In this document: piece after piece, positions 1 through 7,600 of the stretch
Position numbering within the stretch: position 1 is the stretch's first letter
Layout of the letters: the number at the start of each line of letters is the position of its first letter
IMG/VR virus record: IMGVR_UViG_3300043438_000284
Coordinates: 1 to 22,883 of that record
Length of the DNA stretch: 22,883 bases
Reading direction: 5' to 3' (one strand)
Source: a virus
Translations under genes and position numbers: made by a program
Notes under the pieces: model-generated
Seen by the model: the letters and a program-made list of their open reading frames with translations, nothing else
Database searches by the model: none
Told to the model about the DNA's origin: nothing

Positions 1-747
1 ATTAGTGATAACATTGCTAACAAGTACATGGATGCACGTCCATTCAGAGACTACAAGCACCTAGAAGAGTTTACCTTTACAAAAGGTAGTGGCGTAAACA
101 GTCGTGCTCTTGCTGCTCTTAGGGCTGTGGGTGGAGCAACCTTTACTGACAACCCACGTAATGACGAAGAGATCCGTCAAAACTTATATGAGTATCTAAA
201 TCTTCCAGAGTTTCAAACTTCTGTGCCACAGCACTACTATGCCTTTATGGATGAGGTCTGTGACTTTGAAGAAAAGGGTGCATTTATTCTTATGGGAATG
301 ATCAAAACAATTAAGCGTGGCAAAGGTTGGTCACGTGTTGAAATACTAGATAAAACTGGAAGTGTAGGTATCTTTGATGATGAACAAACAAGTATTGAGT
401 CTGGCAAAACTTATGTTCTTTTATGCAGCGATAATCGTATTGTTACTGCCATCCCTGCTGACGAGACTAGGAGTTCTGAATCTGGACTTGTAAAGATTCT
501 TAACTACCGCCAGCTTCCTTATAAAGACGAAGAACTATTTGTTGTTTCTTTTAAGCCAAGAATTACAAAGGCTGGAAAGAAGATGGCATCCTTAGTATTA
601 GCCGATACTGATCGTAAGTTACACTCAGTTACAGTATTCCCAACATCTTTTGCTAGGGCATACATGAAGATTGAAGAAGGACACTCTTATAAATTTTCTT
701 TTGGAAAAACAAAAGATGGAACAGTAATAATGGAGGATGTAGAATAA
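1..747 (+). CDS. DNA polymerase III alpha subunit-like protein, C-terminal part (5' truncated by the window edge)
   Basis: The reading frame is open from base 1, so this is the last 248 residues of a longer protein; the ATG at 28 is probably internal. The first part reads like the helix-hairpin-helix tail of DnaE-type polymerases, with a pattern of the form ARPF..YKHLEEF followed by VNSRALAALRAVGG. After about residue 90 comes an OB-fold-like beta region (FILMGMIKTIKR, then WSRVEILDKTGSVGIF), which in DnaE binds single-stranded DNA. The polymerase catalytic core would lie upstream and cannot be checked. The role would be phage genome replication. The stop overlaps the next start as TAATG, so it is co-transcribed with the MazG and RecA-like genes. 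The alternative is a stand-alone OB-fold protein, but the polymerase-tail pattern makes that less likely. Confidence 0.72.
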   Translation: MSDNIANKYMDARPFRDYKHLEEFTFTKGSGVNSRALAALRAVGGATFTDNPRNDEEIRQNLYEYLNLPEFQTSVPQHYYAFMDEVCDFEEKGAFILMGMIKTIKRGKGWSRVEILDKTGSVGIFDDEQTSIESGKTYVLLCSDNRIVTAIPADETRSSESGLVKILNYRQLPYKDEELFVVSFKPRITKAGKKMASLVLADTDRKLHSVTVFPTSFARAYMKIEEGHSYKFSFGKTKDGTVIMEDVE

Positions 748-1076
748 TGATTCATCTGTCACTAGATGGTATGGCAAAAGAGATTCACAAAACAGCAGTG
801 GAAAAAGGATTTTGGCCTAACAAGATTGATGACATTTTTGTCACTAAACAATTAATGATGATTGTATCAGAAGCTGTTGAGGTTATGGAAGCTATTCGTA
901 AAGACAAGGGCAAGCAAGAAGTAGCTGATGAAATGGCAGACATTATCATTAGAACTCTTGACTTGTATCAGGGGCTAAGAAATCACGGTTATGTTGATGG
1001 AGAGCTTCAAGTAGCACTAAATAATAAGACTGACTTTAATAAGTCACGTCCAGAAAGACATGGAGTAAAGTTTTAA
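747..1076 (+). CDS. MazG-like nucleotide pyrophosphohydrolase
   Basis: A 109-residue all-helical protein with the MazG/dUTPase-type metal motif: E42xxE45, then E62xxD65 (with E58xxD61 alongside). Proteins of this family hydrolyse NTPs or dNTPs to monophosphates and pyrophosphate in the cytoplasm. In phages they are thought to clear non-canonical nucleotides or adjust nucleotide or alarmone pools. The length fits the single-domain type. The start overlaps the upstream stop (TAATG), with GGAGG ten bases before it, and the stop overlaps the recA-like start in the same way. This points to translational coupling within the replication operon. The family call is firm; the natural substrate cannot be read from the sequence. 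Confidence 0.85.
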   Translation: MIHLSLDGMAKEIHKTAVEKGFWPNKIDDIFVTKQLMMIVSEAVEVMEAIRKDKGKQEVADEMADIIIRTLDLYQGLRNHGYVDGELQVALNNKTDFNKSRPERHGVKF

Positions 1077-2098
1077 TGACAACTATTGAAGAAGCGTTCG
1101 CATCACTAGATCCAAAGCTACGTAAGAGACTTTCTAATGGAGCAGGATTTAAAACAGAATATCAAAAAACACCAAGCCCAGGACTAAACCGTGCTCTTAG
1201 TGGTGGACTGCCTTATGGTAGACAAGTTCTTATTTGGGGAAGCAAGTCAAGTGCAAAGTCATCCTTATGTTTGCAAATGATTAGTATTGCACAAAAAGAA
1301 GGAAAGCTCTGTGCTTGGATTGATGCCGAGATGTCTTATTCAGAAGATTGGGCAAAAAGTTTAGGGGTAGATACTGATAACTTAATTGTATCTCAAGCAA
1401 GAACCATTAATGAAATGGTTGAGGTTGGCACAGGCTTGATGAATGCTGGAGTAGATATAATTGTAATTGACTCAATCACATCTTTGCTACCAGCCATTTA
1501 CTTTGAAAAAGGAACTGACGAGCTTAAAGAATTAGAAAATACTAAACAAATTGGAGCAGAGTCAAGGGACTTTAGTAATGCGTGGAAGATGCTCAACTAT
1601 GCAAATAATAAAGTTAAGCCTACGCTACTTGTCTTAATTAGTCAGAGTCGTAATAATATTAGTGCAATGTATACAAGTCAGCAACCAAGTGGTGGCCAGG
1701 CTACTAAATTTTATTCTTCATCTGTCATTAAACTATTTAGCTCTGAGTCTGACAATCAGGCTATCAAGGGTAAGATTCCTGTTGGAGATAAGCTAATTGA
1801 GGAAAAGATTGGTAGAAAAATTCGTTGGGAATTGCAGTTTAGTAAAACGAGTCCTGGCTTTCAGAGTGGCGAATATGATTTCTATTTTAGAGGTAACATG
1901 GTTGGTATTGATGTCATTGCTGATTTGGTTGATACAGCAGAACTTATGGGCATTGTAGAAAGAACTGGTGCTTGGTATATTCTTCCTGACGGCTCTAAGG
2001 TACAGGGTAGAGATGGTTTTATAAGTCGTGTGCGTGAAGACCTTGAGCTCCAAGGTTCAATCAGAGATCAGGTAAATGGCGTTGAATCAGCAAAATAA
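1076..2098 (+). CDS. RecA-like recombinase/ATPase
   Basis: 340 residues, close to the usual bacterial RecA length. The ATP-binding core is clear: a P-loop at residues 55-62 (GSKSSAKS), the catalytic-type glutamate E85 in WIDAE, Walker B at 127-132 ending in D132, and an LISQSR segment typical of RecA after it. RecA-family proteins form ATP-dependent filaments on single-stranded DNA and drive strand exchange; here the role would be recombination-dependent replication or repair of phage DNA. The P-loop is odd: the glycine before the conserved lysine is alanine (A60, codon GCA). It sits between MazG and a set of nuclease and resolvase genes, which fits a recombination module. UvsX-like or Sak4-like phage ATPases are the main alternatives; the length and motif spacing favour RecA proper. 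Confidence 0.9.
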   Translation: MTTIEEAFASLDPKLRKRLSNGAGFKTEYQKTPSPGLNRALSGGLPYGRQVLIWGSKSSAKSSLCLQMISIAQKEGKLCAWIDAEMSYSEDWAKSLGVDTDNLIVSQARTINEMVEVGTGLMNAGVDIIVIDSITSLLPAIYFEKGTDELKELENTKQIGAESRDFSNAWKMLNYANNKVKPTLLVLISQSRNNISAMYTSQQPSGGQATKFYSSSVIKLFSSESDNQAIKGKIPVGDKLIEEKIGRKIRWELQFSKTSPGFQSGEYDFYFRGNMVGIDVIADLVDTAELMGIVERTGAWYILPDGSKVQGRDGFISRVREDLELQGSIRDQVNGVESAK

Positions 2099-2276
2099 CC
2101 AAACGTTCTATACTCATCCTGGAAAGTTCTTGTGTCAAAGATGTAAAGAAGAAGTGCCAACTCTACGTCTTTGGAAAGATACTCTAGATCTAACTTGGCA
2201 ATGTTCAAAAAAACATGTATCAAGAGTTAGTCTTGCTAAGAAAACAAAAAAGGATTATCTTGAGCGAAAAGTCTGA
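2076..2276 (+). CDS. Small zinc-ribbon-like protein
   Basis: A 66-residue basic protein whose first 23 bases overlap the end of the recA-like gene. It carries C20xxC23 and, 20 residues later, C43xxxH47, which could form one zinc site. I do not recognise a named family. The ribosome binding site before ATG 2076 is poor (CAGG, three bases away); a TTG at 2082 would give better spacing. The end overlaps the next gene by 17 bases. The position between recA-like and nuclease genes suggests an accessory nucleic-acid-binding role, which is inference only. Confidence 0.6.
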   Translation: MALNQQNNQTFYTHPGKFLCQRCKEEVPTLRLWKDTLDLTWQCSKKHVSRVSLAKKTKKDYLERKV

Positions 2277-2544
2277 AAGCAAAAGAATTGGAGCCAAGCT
2301 TCATAAAAATTCTGGAAGAGGAACTCACAAGGGGGATGCAACCTTTGAGACTTTTACTGTAGACTTTAAAGAGGTTGGGAAAAGCTTTACTCTTAATAAA
2401 GATGTTTGGGCTAAGGCAACTACTGATGCAATTCGTAATGGTAATGATCCAGCCATCATTGTAGTAATTGGCGAGGGTACGCCAAAGACAAGACTTGCTA
2501 TAATAGAATTAGGAATACTAGAACAATTAACAGGAGAAAAATAA
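2260..2544 (+). CDS. Putative PD-(D/E)XK-type nuclease (Holliday-junction-resolvase-like)
   Basis: I place the start at TTG 2260, six bases after AGGA at 2250-2253, not at the in-frame ATG 2215, which lies deeper in the previous gene and has no obvious binding site. The resulting 94-residue protein has the order expected of a minimal PD-(D/E)XK fold: an N-terminal acidic helix (E6), SGRG, then D26 in KGD, then D35-x-K37 in VDFKE, then a KSFTL strand and a WAKA helix. Small phage proteins with this SGRG...KGD...D/E-x-K layout resemble resolvase-like endonucleases that cleave branched DNA. It would work with the recA-like and RuvC-like genes around it. The fold assignment is by motif; substrate specificity is unknown. 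Confidence 0.65.
   Translation: MSEKSESKRIGAKLHKNSGRGTHKGDATFETFTVDFKEVGKSFTLNKDVWAKATTDAIRNGNDPAIIVVIGEGTPKTRLAIIELGILEQLTGEK
2496..2504 (+). promoter_or_regulatory. Candidate extended -10 promoter inside the nuclease gene
   Basis: The sequence TGCTATAAT is a perfect extended -10 (TGnTATAAT). No good -35 lies 16-18 bases upstream. A start near 2511 would serve the gene at 2544. It lies inside a coding region, so it could be chance, although the same nine-base pattern recurs in five gene-start regions of this window. Confidence 0.35.
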
Positions 2545-2849
2545 TGGAACAAGATAAAACAACAATAGACATGGTTAATGGTTTGTCAGAAATTGCTGAC
2601 TACATGAACGACGAAGAACTAACGCAGGCTCTTACCTTTATTGCTAAGGTTATTATTAAGCCAGATATCCCACTTAACGTAGTAACGATTGAGATTGTAA
2701 GACTGCAGGCAATTGCCGCTAAAATGGCCTTCAGAGCCACCTGGATGGCCAATGTGGACAAGTCAGACCGTGGGAAGAAAAACCTATACTATACCGCAGC
2801 AGAGGCTATAAATAGTTTAGTATCTGCCTTGAAGTATATTACTCGCTAG
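2544..2849 (+). CDS. Hypothetical helical phage protein
   Basis: 101 residues, predicted mostly helical, acidic in the first 30 residues and more basic towards the end. No cysteine pairs, signal peptide or convincing membrane segment. The start overlaps the previous stop as TAATG with AGGAG upstream, so it belongs to the same operon. I recognise no family. Its place between two PD-(D/E)XK nuclease candidates suggests a replication or recombination accessory role, but nothing in the protein itself shows this. The last codons contain the promoter of the next gene. Confidence 0.7.
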   Translation: MEQDKTTIDMVNGLSEIADYMNDEELTQALTFIAKVIIKPDIPLNVVTIEIVRLQAIAAKMAFRATWMANVDKSDRGKKNLYYTAAEAINSLVSALKYITR

Positions 2850-2857
2850 TGTATAAT
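2829..2857 (+). promoter_or_regulatory. Sigma-70/SigA-type promoter for the Cas4-like gene
   Basis: TTGAAG at 2829-2834, a 17-base spacer, then a perfect TATAAT at 2852-2857. The -35 matches four of six consensus bases and the spacer is optimal. Transcription would start near 2864, giving a leader of about 22 bases before the ATG at 2886. Confidence 0.65.
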
Positions 2858-2885
2858 AGAACTCTAAGAGAAAAGAAAAATAATA

Positions 2886-3677
2886 ATGGCTAAAAATTTT
2901 TTACAAGAAGTAATGATTAAAAAGATTGCAGATAAAAAATCATTTCTAGATAACCAAGCACTAATTGAAAAGATTAATTCTGGCTATACCGTTAATCGTA
3001 TAGATAAGTTTACACAAAAGAAAACTTTTGCACCTAGCACTATCGCATTCTCTCATGGAGAGTGTCCAAGATACTGGTACCTTGCTTTTGAGGGCGGAGT
3101 GTTTGAAGATAATGCAGATGCTTATGGTGGTGCCAACATGACTGCTGGTACAAAGTCTCACGAGCGTATTCAAGAAGCCATGGGAAATGTTCCAGGACTT
3201 CTGGTTGATTCAGAGTTTAAGGTTGTAGCAAATGACCCACCTATCTTTGGATTTGGCGACGTCATTCTTAACTGGGAAGGCGAAGAGCTTCTTGGTGAAA
3301 TTAAGACTATGCCAATGGAAGGCTTTGAGTATCGTAAGAAAGTAGGTAAGCCCAAGACTGGTCACCTCATTCAACTTCTTATTTACATGAAGATTCTTAA
3401 AAAAGCAAAAGCAGTTCTTATTTATGAAAACAAGAACAATCACGACTTGTTGATTCTTCCTGTTGAAGTAAATGATTATTATAGACAATGGGTAGAAAAT
3501 GCATTCCAGTGGATGAGAGACGTTCGTAAGGCGTGGGTAGACAAAACCTTACCAACAAAAAACTACAGAGCTAATTCAAAGATCTGTAAGACTTGTCCAA
3601 TTTCAAAGGTATGTGCTGATGCAGGGGTTGGGTCTGTGAAGATTAAATCTCTGGAGGCATTAGTTGAAACAATGTAG
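2886..3677 (+). CDS. Cas4/RecB-like PD-(D/E)XK exonuclease with an Fe-S cysteine set
   Basis: 263 residues with all the marks of the Cas4/AddB-type nuclease fold. C60 in GECPRYW and a C-terminal triplet C234xxC237xxxxxC243 form the four-cysteine set that usually holds a 4Fe-4S cluster. Between them lie H92 (SHERI), D125 (GFGDVIL), E138-x-K140 (GEIK) and Q163xxxY167. These are the catalytic residues in the expected order. Such enzymes resect DNA ends; in phages they are linked to recombination-dependent replication. No Cas1, Cas2 or CRISPR repeats occur here, so a CRISPR adaptation role has no support. The gene has its own promoter at 2829-2857, although the ribosome site is a weak purine run. 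It overlaps the next gene by 14 bases. Confidence 0.88.
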   Translation: MAKNFLQEVMIKKIADKKSFLDNQALIEKINSGYTVNRIDKFTQKKTFAPSTIAFSHGECPRYWYLAFEGGVFEDNADAYGGANMTAGTKSHERIQEAMGNVPGLLVDSEFKVVANDPPIFGFGDVILNWEGEELLGEIKTMPMEGFEYRKKVGKPKTGHLIQLLIYMKILKKAKAVLIYENKNNHDLLILPVEVNDYYRQWVENAFQWMRDVRKAWVDKTLPTKNYRANSKICKTCPISKVCADAGVGSVKIKSLEALVETM

Positions 3678-3963
3678 TTGGTGCAGCAATCGCTTTAGTC
3701 CAAACGTACCATATCAAATATACTGCTCTTCTGTTTGTCGTGAAAGCGCAACAAAAGAAAAGATTGTTGAAAGACATAAAGAAAATAAAAGAAAAAAGAA
3801 TAGCCAAAAGAATAGACTTTGTGCTGCAAACTGTGGGACAAAGCTTTCAATCTACAATGATCATATTTTGTGCAACTCATGTCATGTAGATAAAAAACAG
3901 GTTAATAAAAAGATAAGAGAGCTGAAAGGATTTATGCATGACTATCAAAACGATAATAGCTAG
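3664..3963 (+). CDS. Small double zinc-finger protein
   Basis: The start is TTG 3664, supported by GGAGG at 3653-3657 six bases upstream; the frame lies across the stop of the nuclease gene. The 99-residue product is rich in lysine and has two cysteine clusters: C4xxC7 with CSSVC about 15 residues on, then CAANC and CNSC near residues 53-73. Between them is a highly charged lysine/glutamate/arginine segment that may be helical. Two zinc sites are likely, and the protein probably contacts nucleic acid or other proteins. It ends inside the RuvC-like gene. No family name is recognised. Confidence 0.7.
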   Translation: MKQCSWCSNRFSPNVPYQIYCSSVCRESATKEKIVERHKENKRKKNSQKNRLCAANCGTKLSIYNDHILCNSCHVDKKQVNKKIRELKGFMHDYQNDNS

Positions 3964-4516
3964 CAATAAGCCAAATACTATCTGCTCTATTGATGCTAGT
4001 ACAAATAGTCTAGCTTTTGCTATTTTTTCTGGAAACTCTTTAGACAAGTTTGGAAAGATTAATTTTCAGGGTATGAATACATATTCAAAAGTTAAAGATG
4101 CTGCACGTAAAACATTAGCATTGTTTAAGCAATTTGACATTGATGCAATTGTAATTGAGCATACGGTATTTATTAATAGTCCAAAGACTGCTGCAGATCT
4201 TGCATTGGTACAGGGAGCGCTTCTGGGGGCTGCAGGCATAGCAGGAATCAAAGTTGCTGGAGCAGTTAATCCAATTAGCTGGCAAAGCTTTATTGGTAAT
4301 GGAAAGACTACGAAAGACGCCAAGCTTTTGGTTCGTAATGAATTCCCTGGAAAATCTGACTCTTGGTATAAAAACTTTGATCGTGAATCTAGAAAACAAA
4401 AAACTATTAACTTTATTAATATTAACTATGATATAGTTGTTAGTGATAATGACGTAGCTGATGCAATTGGCATTGGTCACTGGGCTATTCATAACTGGGG
4501 AAAGTTGACAAAATAA
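3938..4516 (+). CDS. RuvC-like Holliday junction resolvase
   Basis: 192 residues with the RNase H-like nuclease layout of RuvC. D19 lies in the first strand (SIDAS), E74 in IVIEH, and D172/D175 in the C-terminal DNDVADAIGIG helix. Together these form the acidic metal site that cuts four-way DNA junctions. The middle region (ALVQGALLGAAG) matches the helix that follows the second strand in this family. In a phage the enzyme would resolve recombination or replication junctions before packaging, which fits its place between the recombination genes and the terminase. The ATG at 3938 has AAGGA at 3926-3930; another ATG four bases upstream is in the frame of the preceding gene. Confidence 0.85.
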   Translation: MTIKTIIASNKPNTICSIDASTNSLAFAIFSGNSLDKFGKINFQGMNTYSKVKDAARKTLALFKQFDIDAIVIEHTVFINSPKTAADLALVQGALLGAAGIAGIKVAGAVNPISWQSFIGNGKTTKDAKLLVRNEFPGKSDSWYKNFDRESRKQKTINFININYDIVVSDNDVADAIGIGHWAIHNWGKLTK

Positions 4517-4519
4517 ATA

Positions 4520-4675
4520 ATGAGTGTTAAACTATATACTAGCGATGTCTGGCTTCGCAAAAGATATGTTGTAGATAAAAAAACACCAGAGCAGATTGCA
4601 AAAGAATGTGGTGCTAGCGTTGAAACTATTTACGTTTACCTAGCAAAGTTTGGACTAAGGAAGAGTAAAAGATGA
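4520..4675 (+). CDS. 51-residue helix-turn-helix protein
   Basis: A short ORF from ATG 4520 to TGA 4675 that fills the gap exactly and overlaps the next start as ATGA. The product reads as a single helix-turn-helix: a basic first helix (WLRKRYVVDKKT), then PEQIAKECGASVETIYVYLAKFGL, which has the Gly/Ala turn and hydrophobic spacing of homeodomain-like resolvase or terminase HTH units. It could bind DNA as a small regulator or help the packaging genes downstream. Size and fold support a real gene; the function is not known. Confidence 0.7.
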   Translation: MSVKLYTSDVWLRKRYVVDKKTPEQIAKECGASVETIYVYLAKFGLRKSKR

Positions 4676-4938
4676 GTGTAAAAACAGAAGAAGATATCAA
4701 AAGAGTATGTCAAGAGGTCACAGATTTATTAATTTTTAAAAATAGATCTTATGGAGATTCAGCATTACATCCTTCAAGAATATTTTCAAAAACAGACAAT
4801 GTAGAACAACTTTTAGTTCGCATTGATGACAAGCTTTCACGCATACAGAATGGTCACGATTGGCCAGGGGACAACGAGATTGACGACCTACTAGGATACC
4901 TTATCCTACTTAAGATTGCAAAAGAAAGATCTGTGTAG
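4672..4938 (+). CDS. DUF1599-type (nucleotide-modification-associated) protein
   Basis: 88 residues. The pattern LLIFKNRSYGDSALHP, then RIDDKLSRI, then DNEIDDLLGYLILL matches the small phage family called DUF1599, or nucleotide modification associated domain 1. That family has been tied by genome context to hypermodified bases. No base-modifying enzyme (thymidylate-synthase-like, kinase or glucosyltransferase) is visible nearby, so a DNA-modification role remains open. The start overlaps the HTH gene stop (ATGA); the stop TAG shares its last base with the following GTG start. Confidence 0.65.
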   Translation: MSVKTEEDIKRVCQEVTDLLIFKNRSYGDSALHPSRIFSKTDNVEQLLVRIDDKLSRIQNGHDWPGDNEIDDLLGYLILLKIAKERSV

Positions 4939-5213
4939 TGGTAAGGCCTAGGAGAGAAGCATTAGTATCTCCAACAGACTTTAGTACAGAGCCAAGCTTT
5001 GAGCTTAATGGTTTTACCATTAGTGCAGGAGATATTGTAAAAGTTAATGGTGAGTATGGATCTAGATTTAAAGTATGTGGACTAACCACAAATAATAAGA
5101 CTGGCTCTCAATGGGTTGATTGCTTTGAGATTGTACGTGGTCAAATTGGCTCACTTAGAAGCTTTAAATCTGATAGAATTAAACGTACGCCAAAAAAGAG
5201 AGCAAAGAAATAA
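4938..5213 (+). CDS. Small basic protein with an SH3-like beta segment
   Basis: 91 residues, starting at GTG 4938 directly on the previous stop. The core (ISAGDIVKVNGEYGSRFKVCGL, here noted as residues 28-49) has the alternating pattern of a small SH3/KOW-like barrel, followed by a very basic tail ending RTPKKRAKK that could bind nucleic acid. The stop TAA overlaps the ATG of the small-terminase candidate. I do not recognise a named family. The order suggests a packaging or transcription accessory, by position only. Confidence 0.6.
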   Translation: MVRPRREALVSPTDFSTEPSFELNGFTISAGDIVKVNGEYGSRFKVCGLTTNNKTGSQWVDCFEIVRGQIGSLRSFKSDRIKRTPKKRAKK

Positions 5214-5749
5214 TGTCAGTAGAAGAAAACTTAGTTAAACATCTAGATGAAGTTAACAAGGTTGTTGAAGAATACCTAAAGGGCAATGACCCTACAAAGA
5301 TCTCTAAAGAGCTTGACCTGCCACGTACAAAGGTTGTAGCTCTAATTGAAGAGTGGCGACAGATGGCAGCTGATAATGCTGCTATCCGTGCACGTGCCAA
5401 AGAAGCGTTAGTTGGGGCAGACACTCATTACAATAAACTAATTGCCAAAGCCTATGAAGTAATAGATGATGCTACCACAACAGCAAACCTGGGTGCCAAG
5501 AATGGTGCAATTAAGCTTGTAATGGATATTGAAAAAACAAGAATTGATATGTTGCAAAAAGCTGGACTATTAGAAAACCAAGAACTTGCAGAAGAAATGA
5601 TTGATATTGAAGAAAAACAACAGATCCTAGTTGGCATTCTTAGAGACGTGGCTTCTGAGCATCCAGAAATACGTGACAAAATTATGTCAAAACTATCTCT
5701 GGTAGCAAGAAAAGGTGAGGTAATTACCGTTGTCCACAACAATGTTTAA
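5213..5749 (+). CDS. Probable terminase small subunit
   Basis: 178 residues. Residues 17-45 look like a helix-turn-helix (VVEEYLKGN, then ISKELDLPRTKVVALIEEW), followed by long helices rich in Ala, Glu and Lys that could oligomerise. This layout, with the gene directly upstream of and overlapping the large subunit, is what is expected of a small terminase that recognises the packaging site. Sequence alone would not be decisive, since small terminases diverge strongly; the call rests on the fold pattern plus position. Confidence 0.65.
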   Translation: MSVEENLVKHLDEVNKVVEEYLKGNDPTKISKELDLPRTKVVALIEEWRQMAADNAAIRARAKEALVGADTHYNKLIAKAYEVIDDATTTANLGAKNGAIKLVMDIEKTRIDMLQKAGLLENQELAEEMIDIEEKQQILVGILRDVASEHPEIRDKIMSKLSLVARKGEVITVVHNNV

Positions 5750-7523
5750 TGATTTTTTTGAAGCTTTAAAGAATGAAAACTTTGCTGAGATTCCAGTAGA
5801 CGCAAAAACATTTGTTGAGGGTGAAGCTTACCTAGGACAACCACCACTATCTCAAGTTCAGTATGATATTGTTGAAGCAATGAGCCAGATATATAAAAAA
5901 GAAGATCTAATTGATTTGATGGGAGCAATAGAGGGTGAAAAATATTACAAGAAGTATACAAAGAATGAAATTATTTTACAGCTTGGTAAAGGATCTGGTA
6001 AAGACTTTACCTCTACTGTTGCCTGTTCTTACATCGTATATAAACTCCTTTGTCTTAAGGACCCAGCGAGATACTTTGGAAAGCCAGGAGGCGATGCGAT
6101 TGATATCATTAACGTGGCGATTAACGCTCAGCAAGCTAAGAACGTTTTTTTCAAAGGATTTAAATCAAAGATAGAAAGATCTCCTTGGTTTGCTGGAAAG
6201 TTTTATGCAAAGGCAGACAGCATTGAATTTGACCACTCAATCACAGTCTACTCAGGACATTCTGAACGAGAGTCTCACGAAGGACTTAACCTAATTCTGG
6301 CGGTACTTGATGAGATATCAGGATTTGCACAAGAGATTGGTACTGGTAATGACCAAGGTAAGACAGCAGATAATATTTATAAAGCTTTTCGTGCATCTGT
6401 TGACTCAAGATTTCCAGACCTAGGAAAAGTTGCACTACTATCTTTTCCACGTTTCCCAGGAGACTTTATATCACAAAGATACGATGCTGTAATTGCAGAC
6501 AAAGATGTAGTAACAAAGACTCATAAATTTATTATGAATCCAGACTTGCCAGAAGAAGCTGAGGGTAATTCATTTGAAATTAATTGGGAAGAGGATACAA
6601 TCCTTAACTATAAGTTTCCAGGAATGTTTGCCTTAAAACGTCCTACCTGGGTTGTAAATCCTACTCGTAAAATTGATGACTTTAAGCTAGCATTTTATAC
6701 TGATCTTGGAGATGCTATGCAAAGATTTGCTTGTGTCCCAAGCTTCTCCTCTGACGCATTTTTTAAACAACGTGAAAAAGTTCAGGGTGCAATGACAATT
6801 CGTAATCCAATAGATCAGTTTAGAAGATTTGATGAAACCTTTAAGCCAGATCCAAACAAAAAGTATTACGTTCACGCTGACCTTGCACAAAAACATGACA
6901 AGTGTGCAGTGGCAATTGCTCACGTAGAAAAGTGGGTATCTGTTCAAGTAATGAAAGACTATGAGCAAGTAGTCCCAGTAGTAATTGTAGATGCTGTAGC
7001 TTGGTGGGAGCCAAAGAAGGAAGGCCCTGGAAACCTTTCAGAGGTTAAGCAGTGGATTCAAAACCTTAGAAGACAGGGGTTTGATCTTGGAATGGTTAGC
7101 TTTGACCGTTGGCAATCTTTTGATATTCAGAATGAGCTAAAGTCTGTGGGCATTAGAACTGAAACAGTATCAGTAGCAAAGAAGCATTATGAAGATATGG
7201 CTATGCTTATCTATGAAGATCGTTTAGCTATGCCAATGATTGATTTGTTATTTGAAGAACTTACAGAACTTAAAATTATGAAGAATAACAGAGTTGATCA
7301 CCCTAGAAAAAGTTCTAAGGACTTAGCGGATGCTGTTTGTGGTGCAATCTTTGGAGCTATTTCACACACACCAAGAGATTTGAATCTTGAGGTAGAGGTT
7401 CACACATGGTCTGATGCTACAAAGATAGCAAACAGAGAACAGCAAGATTTGTTAGAGGCTAACAGAAAAAAAGAAATGCCAGAAGACGTGCGTGACTTTT
7501 TAGATAGCTTTAACTTAATATAA
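5730..7523 (+). CDS. Terminase large subunit
   Basis: 597 residues from TTG 5730. I prefer this start to ATG 5742 because GGTGAGG at 5714-5720 sits nine bases before it. The ATPase has a packaging-type P-loop at 86-91 (GKGSGK) and Walker B LILAVLDE with D194/E195. The C-terminal RNase H-like nuclease has D384 in HADLA, D459 in SFDRW, and D531/D534 in the KDLADA helix. The protein pumps DNA into the prohead and cuts it at the start and end of packaging. Both domains look intact and no intein is seen. It overlaps the small subunit by 20 bases. No portal or capsid gene follows in this window; an RNR gene comes next, so the structural module must lie elsewhere. Confidence 0.95.
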   Translation: MSTTMFNDFFEALKNENFAEIPVDAKTFVEGEAYLGQPPLSQVQYDIVEAMSQIYKKEDLIDLMGAIEGEKYYKKYTKNEIILQLGKGSGKDFTSTVACSYIVYKLLCLKDPARYFGKPGGDAIDIINVAINAQQAKNVFFKGFKSKIERSPWFAGKFYAKADSIEFDHSITVYSGHSERESHEGLNLILAVLDEISGFAQEIGTGNDQGKTADNIYKAFRASVDSRFPDLGKVALLSFPRFPGDFISQRYDAVIADKDVVTKTHKFIMNPDLPEEAEGNSFEINWEEDTILNYKFPGMFALKRPTWVVNPTRKIDDFKLAFYTDLGDAMQRFACVPSFSSDAFFKQREKVQGAMTIRNPIDQFRRFDETFKPDPNKKYYVHADLAQKHDKCAVAIAHVEKWVSVQVMKDYEQVVPVVIVDAVAWWEPKKEGPGNLSEVKQWIQNLRRQGFDLGMVSFDRWQSFDIQNELKSVGIRTETVSVAKKHYEDMAMLIYEDRLAMPMIDLLFEELTELKIMKNNRVDHPRKSSKDLADAVCGAIFGAISHTPRDLNLEVEVHTWSDATKIANREQQDLLEANRKKEMPEDVRDFLDSFNLI

Positions 7524-7561
7524 ACAGATTTGTTTTTTATAAAACTCTAAACCAAAGCTTT

Positions 7562-7582
7562 AAGCAGTGTTTTGCTTTTTTT
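7562..7582 (+). terminator. Weak possible rho-independent terminator after the terminase
   Basis: AAGCA at 7562-7566 and TGCTT at 7573-7577 form a 5-bp stem with a six-base loop, followed by TTTTT. The stem is short, so termination would be inefficient. It overlaps an alternative hairpin at 7566-7590, and the two cannot form together. Confidence 0.3.
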
Positions 7583-7590
7583 AAAACACT
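7566..7590 (+). repeat. 8-bp inverted repeat around the RNR promoter spacer
   Basis: AGTGTTTT (7566-7573) and AAAACACT (7583-7590) are exact inverted copies with a nine-base T-rich centre. The repeat runs from just before the -35 position to five bases before the -10 of the RNR promoter. It could be an operator, or an RNA hairpin in read-through transcripts that competes with the weak terminator. Confidence 0.5.
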
Positions 7591-7600
7591 ATGCTATAAT
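7572..7600 (+). promoter_or_regulatory. Extended -10 promoter for the RNR-thioredoxin pair
   Basis: TGCTATAAT at 7592-7600 is a perfect extended -10; the -35 position (TTGCTT, 7572-7577, 17-base spacer) is weak. The expected start is near 7607, a 29-base leader. The left part overlaps ACACTAT (7586-7592), which equals one half of the NrdR-box consensus; no matching right half follows. Confidence 0.65.

Noticed and set aside
2886-3677. CRISPR-associated Cas4 adaptation module
   Set aside because: The nuclease fold fits, but there is no Cas1, Cas2 or repeat array nearby; phage recombination nucleases share the fold.
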